64,000 bases of DNA, taken from positions 3,100,001 to 3,164,000 of the forward strand of contig NZ_CP022823.1 in the NCBI RefSeq assembly GCF_002269255.1, read 5' to 3'. The notes under the pieces are model-generated. The model did not search any database and was not told where the DNA came from. It was given only the letters and a program-made list of their open reading frames with translations. Below, in pieces: positions 59,401-64,000 of the stretch. A program made the position numbers and the translations under genes. How positions within the stretch are numbered: position 1 is the stretch's first letter; the number at the start of each line of letters is the position of its first letter. Source of the stretch: Klebsiella quasivariicola (lineage in GTDB: Bacteria > Pseudomonadota > Gammaproteobacteria > Enterobacterales > Enterobacteriaceae).

Positions 59401-60537
59401 CTATTTCAGATTGGTTTTGAAGAACTGCTCGAACCTGGCAAATGGGATTTTGCCCGCGACGTTGTCATAGAGATCGACGTGGTTTGCGCCAGGGACAATC
59501 ACCAGCGCTTTCTCTTTACTGCCGATGGCCTTAAAGGCATCTTCGGCAAAATAGCGTGAATGGGCTTTTTCACCGGTCACGATAAGCGTCGGAATAGTCA
59601 CTTCGCTGGCGTAACTCAGCAGCGGCATATTCATAAACGACAGCGGCATCGTTGCATTCCAGGCCCCGGTTGAATTAACCGAACGCGGATGGAAACCACG
59701 CGGCATACGGTAATAATCGAAGAACTCTTTCAGGACCGGGTTGGGGTTGGCGGGCAAGGTTTCCGGCAAAATACGATCGGCAGCGCTGACGTTGCCCTTA
59801 TCATCAACATAAATGTCATGCCCACCGGGGGCGAAGGTGCCGTTTGCCGCATCTTTCCAGCGCTGCACGTTCAGATAGCGCAGTACGGCGCGACGATCGG
59901 CAGTGGTATAGCGGTCTTTGCCATCGCCCACCCCATGCCCCATCGCGCGGCTCATGTCATACATTACGCTGGTCGCCACCGCTTTGACGCGTGTATCCAT
60001 CGCCGCGTCGTTTAGGGCCATACCGCCCCAACCACAAATGCCGAGCAAACCGATACGGTTGCGATCCACCTCTTTTTGCAGGCCCAGAAAGTCCACCGCG
60101 GCACTAAAATCCTCGGTATTGATATCCGGTGAGGCCACGTTGCGTGGGTAGCCACCGCTTTCGCCCGTATACGATGGGTCAAACGCCAGGGTGACAAAAC
60201 CTTGTTCGGCCAGCATCTGGGCATACAGGCCGCTGGACTGCTCTTTTACCGCGCCGAAGGGACCGCTCACGGCAATGGCTGCCAGTTTGCGTTCACCGCG
60301 ATCCTTCGGCAGGTAGAGATCGCCAACTAAGGTTATCCCGTAGCGGTTCTGGAAGGTCACCTTACGGTGATCCACTTTCGAACTCTCAGCAAAAGTTTTG
60401 TCCCATTTTTCAATCATTGAAACAGGCGCATTCGGGTTAGTTGTCTCAGCAGAGCTCATCGTTGTGACTCCAGTTAATGAGGCGCAAAGCAGCATGGCGG
60501 GTATCGCGGCTGTCAGTTTTTTGGTGAAAACCGTCAT
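59401..60537 (-). CDS. Exported alpha/beta hydrolase (dienelactone-hydrolase-like, YcjY type)
   Basis: Protein of 378 residues. The N-terminal signal peptide (basic TKK, hydrophobic AAIPAMLLCASLTGV, then SSAE cleavage region) predicts export. The alpha/beta hydrolase core has AAIAVSGPFGAVKEQSSG and, at the nucleophile elbow, LGICGWGGMA, where Cys stands in place of the usual Ser, as in dienelactone hydrolase. The late Asp and His are in LIVTGEKAHSR and PGANHVDLYDNV. The ATG at 60537 has AGGGGAA about seven bases upstream; the TTG at 60540 is rejected. The divergent LysR gene is its probable regulator. Confidence 0.9.
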   Translation of the reverse strand: MTVFTKKLTAAIPAMLLCASLTGVTTMSSAETTNPNAPVSMIEKWDKTFAESSKVDHRKVTFQNRYGITLVGDLYLPKDRGERKLAAIAVSGPFGAVKEQSSGLYAQMLAEQGFVTLAFDPSYTGESGGYPRNVASPDINTEDFSAAVDFLGLQKEVDRNRIGLLGICGWGGMALNDAAMDTRVKAVATSVMYDMSRAMGHGVGDGKDRYTTADRRAVLRYLNVQRWKDAANGTFAPGGHDIYVDDKGNVSAADRILPETLPANPNPVLKEFFDYYRMPRGFHPRSVNSTGAWNATMPLSFMNMPLLSYASEVTIPTLIVTGEKAHSRYFAEDAFKAIGSKEKALVIVPGANHVDLYDNVAGKIPFARFEQFFKTNLK

Positions 60538-60709
60538 CAAAATTCCCCTAAATAAACGTGATCAATGCAAGTCTTCAGTAGACAACGCTGCTGTGCTTTG
60601 TTGTCGTGCGCTTAGTGTAGCCAGCAGTAATGGTTCTGATTAGAGGCTGAAAAGTGCTAAAATTAATACCATATTGTTCTAAATGGCATCTGGGTGACGA
60701 GGCAGGAGA

Positions 60710-61594
60710 ATGGCGAAACGGGAAAACTATAATGACCTCTATCTGTTTATGCAGGTGGTGCGGGAAGGCAGTTTTACCGCCGCAGCGCAACGACTTGGCC
60801 TGGCGCAGTCCGGTGTAAGCCGTGCGGTTCGTGAACTTGAAGAGCGGCTGGGCGTTCAGCTTCTGGTGCGCACCACCCGCCGATTGTCGCTCACTCAGGC
60901 GGGTGAGCAGCTCTATCACAATGTCGAATCCGGTTTCGACGCCTTAGATATGGGACTCGCCACGCTGGCCCACTATCGTCAAACGCCCTCCGGTACGGTA
61001 CGCATCAATGCCAGCCAGCATGCCATTGATAAAGTCCTGCTGCCGAAGCTGGCAGTATTTAAACAACGCTATCCCGATATCAGACTGGAACTGATCAGCG
61101 AAAGCCGGTTTGTCGATATTATTGCGCAGCGATTTGATGCGGGCGTACGTCTGGGCCCGGAAGTCGGAAGCGGCATGATTGCGGTACGCATTTCGCCCGA
61201 TATGGAGATGGCGGTGGTGGGTACCCCGGAACATTTTCGACGCTACGGCTTTCCACAAACGCCCGCCGATTTAGTCGCCCACCCCTGCATCGCTTATCAG
61301 TTCGGCGACGGCAGCCTTTACGCCTGGGAACTTAATGTGGATGGCAAAAAAATTACCCACCCGCCTCAGGGACAGTGGGCTTTCGCCGATAGCTACATGG
61401 AAGCCAAAGCGGCGAGGCTCGGTCTGGGGCTGGCCTATGTCCCGGAAGAACTGATTACCGACGATCTCGCCCAGGGCACGCTTATCCGGGTGCTCCAGCG
61501 TTATAGCCAGCGTCTGGAAGGTTCATTTCTCTATTACCCGCACCGCAATGTGTCGCCCGCGCTGAGAGCGGTCATTGATACATTGCGAATGTAG
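60710..61594 (+). CDS. LysR-family transcriptional regulator
   Basis: LysR-type regulator of 294 residues. The helix-turn-helix region has DLYLFMQVVREGSFTAAAQR, LAQSGVSRAVRELEERLG and LVRTTRRLSLTQAG. The effector domain includes GTVRINASQHAIDKVLLPKL and FDAGVRLGPEVGSGMIAVRI, as in the PbpR/YafC-like subgroup. The ribosome-binding site GACGAGG lies about seven bases from the ATG at 60710. Divergent to the exported hydrolase gene over a 172-bp AT-rich spacer, so it is likely to control the hydrolase and perhaps the MFS gene. Confidence 0.9.
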   Translation: MAKRENYNDLYLFMQVVREGSFTAAAQRLGLAQSGVSRAVRELEERLGVQLLVRTTRRLSLTQAGEQLYHNVESGFDALDMGLATLAHYRQTPSGTVRINASQHAIDKVLLPKLAVFKQRYPDIRLELISESRFVDIIAQRFDAGVRLGPEVGSGMIAVRISPDMEMAVVGTPEHFRRYGFPQTPADLVAHPCIAYQFGDGSLYAWELNVDGKKITHPPQGQWAFADSYMEAKAARLGLGLAYVPEELITDDLAQGTLIRVLQRYSQRLEGSFLYYPHRNVSPALRAVIDTLRM

Positions 61595-61598
61595 CTGA

Positions 61599-61623
61599 GG
61601 TTGCCTGCAGGCAGCAGGCAACC
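61599..61623 (+). terminator. Hairpin after the LysR gene
   Basis: GGTTGCCTGC (61599-61608) and GCAGGCAACC (61614-61623) form a perfect 10-bp stem with a 5-base loop, immediately after the LysR stop. No T-tract follows. Nine of the ten stem bases recur in the hairpin at 63304-63328. Confidence 0.55.
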
Positions 61624-61718
61624 GGTAGCGGCCGGTGACAGCTTCTGTACTCGGACCTGTCATTTAATTCCGATCGATGCAAACAGTAATGCCAGACGGA
61701 AATGAATTTATATAAATA

Positions 61719-62552
61719 TTAATTTTGTGAGTTATGTACTTCATTATAAAGTTTAGAAGCAGCACCTCTGCGTAACAAGCTAAAAAAGCAAATAATCGTA
61801 AAGATGAAGGGGTAAATAGCCAAAACCCATGCCAGTTTTTGATTTTTAATAATATTATTTATAGTATCACTCAACGAACCACTTGAAAAGTTCTCACAAA
61901 TCCTGTCAACCGAGCGCACACTTATCCCCGCTTTTTCTGAGAAAACCGTTTTATCGAAATCTTCACTTTCACACTGTTTTTTATCGAGCTTCCACTCAGT
62001 CCAGTTCAGGGGAAGGTAATTATTGGTCCAGATCGAACTCTCAGCAATATGATCATTAATCCAAACCCATGACTTGTCATCGCCTAATCGTACTAATGCG
62101 GATGGCTTCAATGCCAGCAACATAAAATTTGATAATAGCAGCATAGTTAACACACAAGAGACAAATACACCAACGTTAGCGATAAATAATGGTTTTATTG
62201 CCTTAAGCGTTGATATTTCAAACCATCCTTTCGCGGCTGTGACATGACGAATATCTATATTTTTCTTTTTCGTCCAGTTAATCAGTGACTTGATCTCTTC
62301 TTTATTTCTTGCGCCGACATTAAATAAAACATTAAAACGTTCAACATCATTTCTCTCATTGAAATATGCATTTATTTTACCGTCGTGAAACGTTTTCCCT
62401 CCCAGGCAGAACTCCCATAGCCGGTTCAATAAAGAATATGCGGATCCTGCCCGTTTCCAGATAAACACTCCTAATAAACCAAAAGTAACAAAAATTAACG
62501 CGCTATTTATCAGTCCATCAAAATTCCATATCGAAGAAATTAAACTTTCCAT
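61719..62552 (-). CDS. AT-rich gene for a membrane protein of unknown function
   Basis: Protein of 277 residues. Predicted membrane helices are at about 14-32 (LINSALIFVTFGLLGVFIW), 127-150 (NVGVFVSCVLTMLLLSNFML) and 243-262 (WVLAIYPFIFTIICFFSLL). A cytosolic stretch between the first two includes NVLFNVGARNKEEIKSLINW, and a Cys-containing loop between the last two (CESEDFDK, ICENFSSG) is probably periplasmic. AGAGGGG upstream of the ATG is a strong ribosome-binding site. The DNA is much more AT-rich than its neighbours, a sign of transfer. No family is recognised with confidence. Confidence 0.75.
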   Translation of the reverse strand: MESLISSIWNFDGLINSALIFVTFGLLGVFIWKRAGSAYSLLNRLWEFCLGGKTFHDGKINAYFNERNDVERFNVLFNVGARNKEEIKSLINWTKKKNIDIRHVTAAKGWFEISTLKAIKPLFIANVGVFVSCVLTMLLLSNFMLLALKPSALVRLGDDKSWVWINDHIAESSIWTNNYLPLNWTEWKLDKKQCESEDFDKTVFSEKAGISVRSVDRICENFSSGSLSDTINNIIKNQKLAWVLAIYPFIFTIICFFSLLRRGAASKLYNEVHNSQN

Positions 62553-62782
62553 CTAGCCCCTCTTAATCATCCCGCTAATCGTATGCTCAGCAATCACACC
62601 ACAGCATCATTACAAAATAAATATTTTTTAACTGCAACTTTTCTTATCGAGAGCACAAGGTCATTGCCGATATCTTCTTATACGCAGGCCACAACTATAC
62701 GTCACGCTCTTCTGCTACTTGAGCCTTACATTCCACCTCAGTGCTGCTACGCTATCTCTGAGAAAATGGCGAAGGAGATATA
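62553..62782. other. AT-rich spacer between the membrane protein and VOC genes
   Basis: This 230-bp divergent spacer holds no supported gene. A 66-codon frame (62583-62783) ends at the VOC start but has no ribosome-binding site and an unremarkable translation. The last bases carry AAGGAGATATA, the ribosome-binding site of the VOC gene. Confidence 0.5.
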
Positions 62783-63169
62783 ATGAAAGTCCTCAATATC
62801 CTGATCCGTCGATGCGTGCTGATTGCCCGCTTTGAAGATACCGTTTCGTTCTACGAAAATCTCATCGCGCAGAAGGCAAGGTTGCGTTTCGACTATCCCG
62901 AATACGATCTCAAACTGGCGCAGGTGGGTTCCGTGCTTTTAATTGGCGGAACCGAGCAAAGCCTGGCGCCGTTTCGCGCCACCGAGGCCACTTTCCTGGT
63001 AAACGACATTACCGCCTGGGAGAAACATCTGCCTTCCACCGGGGCAACGATTATCAACCCGGTGAAGGCCGTGCCAACCGGCTGGAACATGCTGGTTCGG
63101 CATCCGGATGGCATGGTTGCCGAATACGTTGAGCATCATGATAAAAACCCGGCGGATGAGATCTTCTGA
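62783..63169 (+). CDS. VOC-superfamily (glyoxalase/bleomycin-resistance-like) protein
   Basis: Small beta-alpha-beta-beta-beta protein of 128 residues. Typical features are the first strand/helix (LIRRCVLIARFEDTVSFYEN), VGSVLLIGGTEQ, and FLVNDITAWEKHLPSTGATI. The C-terminal strand is LVRHPDGMVAEYVEH, where the Glu would be a metal ligand in active members. An AAGGAGATATA ribosome-binding site directly precedes the ATG at 62783. The metal-binding His usually near the N-terminus is not evident (Arg-Cys instead), so catalytic activity is uncertain. Substrate is unknown. Confidence 0.85.
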   Translation: MKVLNILIRRCVLIARFEDTVSFYENLIAQKARLRFDYPEYDLKLAQVGSVLLIGGTEQSLAPFRATEATFLVNDITAWEKHLPSTGATIINPVKAVPTGWNMLVRHPDGMVAEYVEHHDKNPADEIF

Positions 63170-63303
63170 TGCTTCGCGACCAGATGGTAGAACCTGGCAT
63201 CAGTCGGCCATACTGCCAGAAAAGTCATGCTTTCTGCTGTATCGGGAGAAGGAGAGCAGGAGAAACTGGCGCTGCAAGCCGCGCCAGCGCGGAGTTCAGC
63301 GAT

Positions 63304-63328
63304 GGTTGCCTGACATCTTCAGGCAACC
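63304..63328 (-). terminator. Hairpin after the peptide-binding protein gene
   Basis: GGTTGCCTGA (63304-63313) and TCAGGCAACC (63319-63328) form a perfect 10-bp stem with a 5-base loop, 9 bases past the stop of the MppA/OppA-like gene on the minus strand. No clear T-tract follows. Confidence 0.6.
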
Positions 63329-63336
63329 ACGACCGG

Positions 63337-64000
63337 TTAGTGCTTCACGATATACATGGTACGGCTGTAGGCCACATCTTCCGGGTTGGTGATCGGGTAG
63401 CCTTTCAGCCACGGCTTAATCAGCCGGCCGTTAGTGTACTGGTAGATCGGCGCGATCGGCGCTTTGACCATAATGATCTTCTCCGCCGCGTTGTAATCGT
63501 CGTTACGCGCTTTGGCCGAATTCTCCACCGCCGCCTGGGCGAGGATTTTGTCGTACGCCGGATCGTTAAAGCGCGAGATATTTCCGCTGTGGGTGGAGGT
63601 CAGCAGCGACAGGAAGGTGGACGGCTCGTTGTAATCCCCTACCCACGAGGCGCGGATCACGTCGAAATTGCCGGTATTACGGCTGTCGATATAGGTTTTC
63701 CACTCCTGGTTCTGCAGTTTCACTTCCACGCCGAGGTTCTTTTTCCACATCGACGCCACCGCGATGGCTATCTTCTGGTGGTTCTCAGAGGTGTTATACA
63801 GCAGCGTCAGCTTCAGCGGACGATTCGGGCCATAGCCGGCGGCAGCCAGCAGGGCTTTCGCCTGGGCATTAAGTTCGGCCTGACTCATGCTCTCAAACTG
63901 CGACGGCTGTGGGGTGAAGCCGGCCGTCACGTCCGGGGTGAAGCGCCAGGCCGGTTTTTCTCCGGTCCCCAGCACCTTCTCCGCCATTACCCGGCGATCG
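63337..64000 (-). CDS. MppA/OppA-type periplasmic peptide-binding protein, partial (N-terminus off the right edge)
   Basis: C-terminal 220 residues of a family 5 solute-binding protein for oligopeptides. Recognisable sequence includes TPDVTAGFTPQPSQFE, LTLLYNTSENHQKIAIAVAS, NQEWKTYIDSRNTGNFDVIR and the C-terminal end AYSRTMYIVKH. By memory it resembles E. coli MppA (murein tripeptide-binding) more than OppA, but no alignment was run. The frame stays open up to base 64000, so the true start lies outside the window; the Met at 63987 is internal. A 10-bp hairpin follows the stop and probably ends the transcript. Confidence 0.9.
   Translation of the reverse strand, partial: DRRVMAEKVLGTGEKPAWRFTPDVTAGFTPQPSQFESMSQAELNAQAKALLAAAGYGPNRPLKLTLLYNTSENHQKIAIAVASMWKKNLGVEVKLQNQEWKTYIDSRNTGNFDVIRASWVGDYNEPSTFLSLLTSTHSGNISRFNDPAYDKILAQAAVENSAKARNDDYNAAEKIIMVKAPIAPIYQYTNGRLIKPWLKGYPITNPEDVAYSRTMYIVKH

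Noticed and set aside
62583..62783. A 66-codon frame upstream of the VOC gene.
   Set aside because: There is no ribosome-binding site and no recognisable protein features. It occupies the promoter region.

Overview
The window looks like a chromosomal segment from a high-GC enterobacterium, most likely the Klebsiella pneumoniae complex. The inference rests on protein-level recognition of the T6SS gene order, the OppA/MppA-type binding protein and the many LysR/SDR pairs; no search was run. No rRNA, tRNA, CRISPR array, insertion sequence or integrase gene was found.

Left arm (1-13.7 kb): the end of a MetNIQ-type ABC importer, divergent from a PLP aminotransferase. Then comes a dense set of small redox-enzyme and regulator modules: an MDR/quinone-reductase-like enzyme with a divergent TetR gene and a very clear promoter/operator, an NmrA-like plus metallo-beta-lactamase-fold pair with a divergent LysR gene, a LysR gene with an aromatic-alcohol-reductase-like protein and a small YdgH/BhsA-type protein, an AraC gene with an SDR, and a TetR gene with an SDR.

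Centre (13.8-46.2 kb, all minus strand): a type VI secretion locus. In transcription order it reads tssB, tssC, tssK, tssL, an OmpA-domain inner-membrane protein, hcp, clpV, vgrG, a DUF4123 adaptor, five lipoprotein immunity-like genes, a DUF2235/Tle1-like lipase effector, three more immunity-like genes, a second near-identical Tle1-like effector, PAAR, an unnamed membrane protein, tssM, tssA, tssF, tssG, tssJ and an unnamed 164-residue protein. I see no TssE. The effector/immunity block (24.2-33.8 kb) is the most striking part. Two effectors and eight immunity-like lipoproteins are almost identical over most of their length but differ in sharply bounded internal segments. The last immunity gene before each effector overlaps the effector start by 13 bp.

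Right arm (46.8-64 kb): a DJ-1/PfpI protein, an AT-rich HD-domain phosphohydrolase gene, another SDR/LysR divergent pair, and a small zinc-ribbon-like protein. Next is a signalling island: an RsbW-like kinase, a STAS antagonist, a REC-PP2C phosphatase, a small unknown protein, a globin-like protein apparently lacking the proximal His, and a hybrid histidine kinase. This has the composition of a partner-switching regulatory system, which is unusual in Enterobacteriaceae. After it come an aldo/keto reductase, an MFS transporter, an exported alpha/beta hydrolase with a Cys nucleophile elbow, a LysR gene, an AT-rich membrane protein gene, a VOC-fold protein, and the C-terminal part of an MppA/OppA-type peptide-binding protein running off the right edge.
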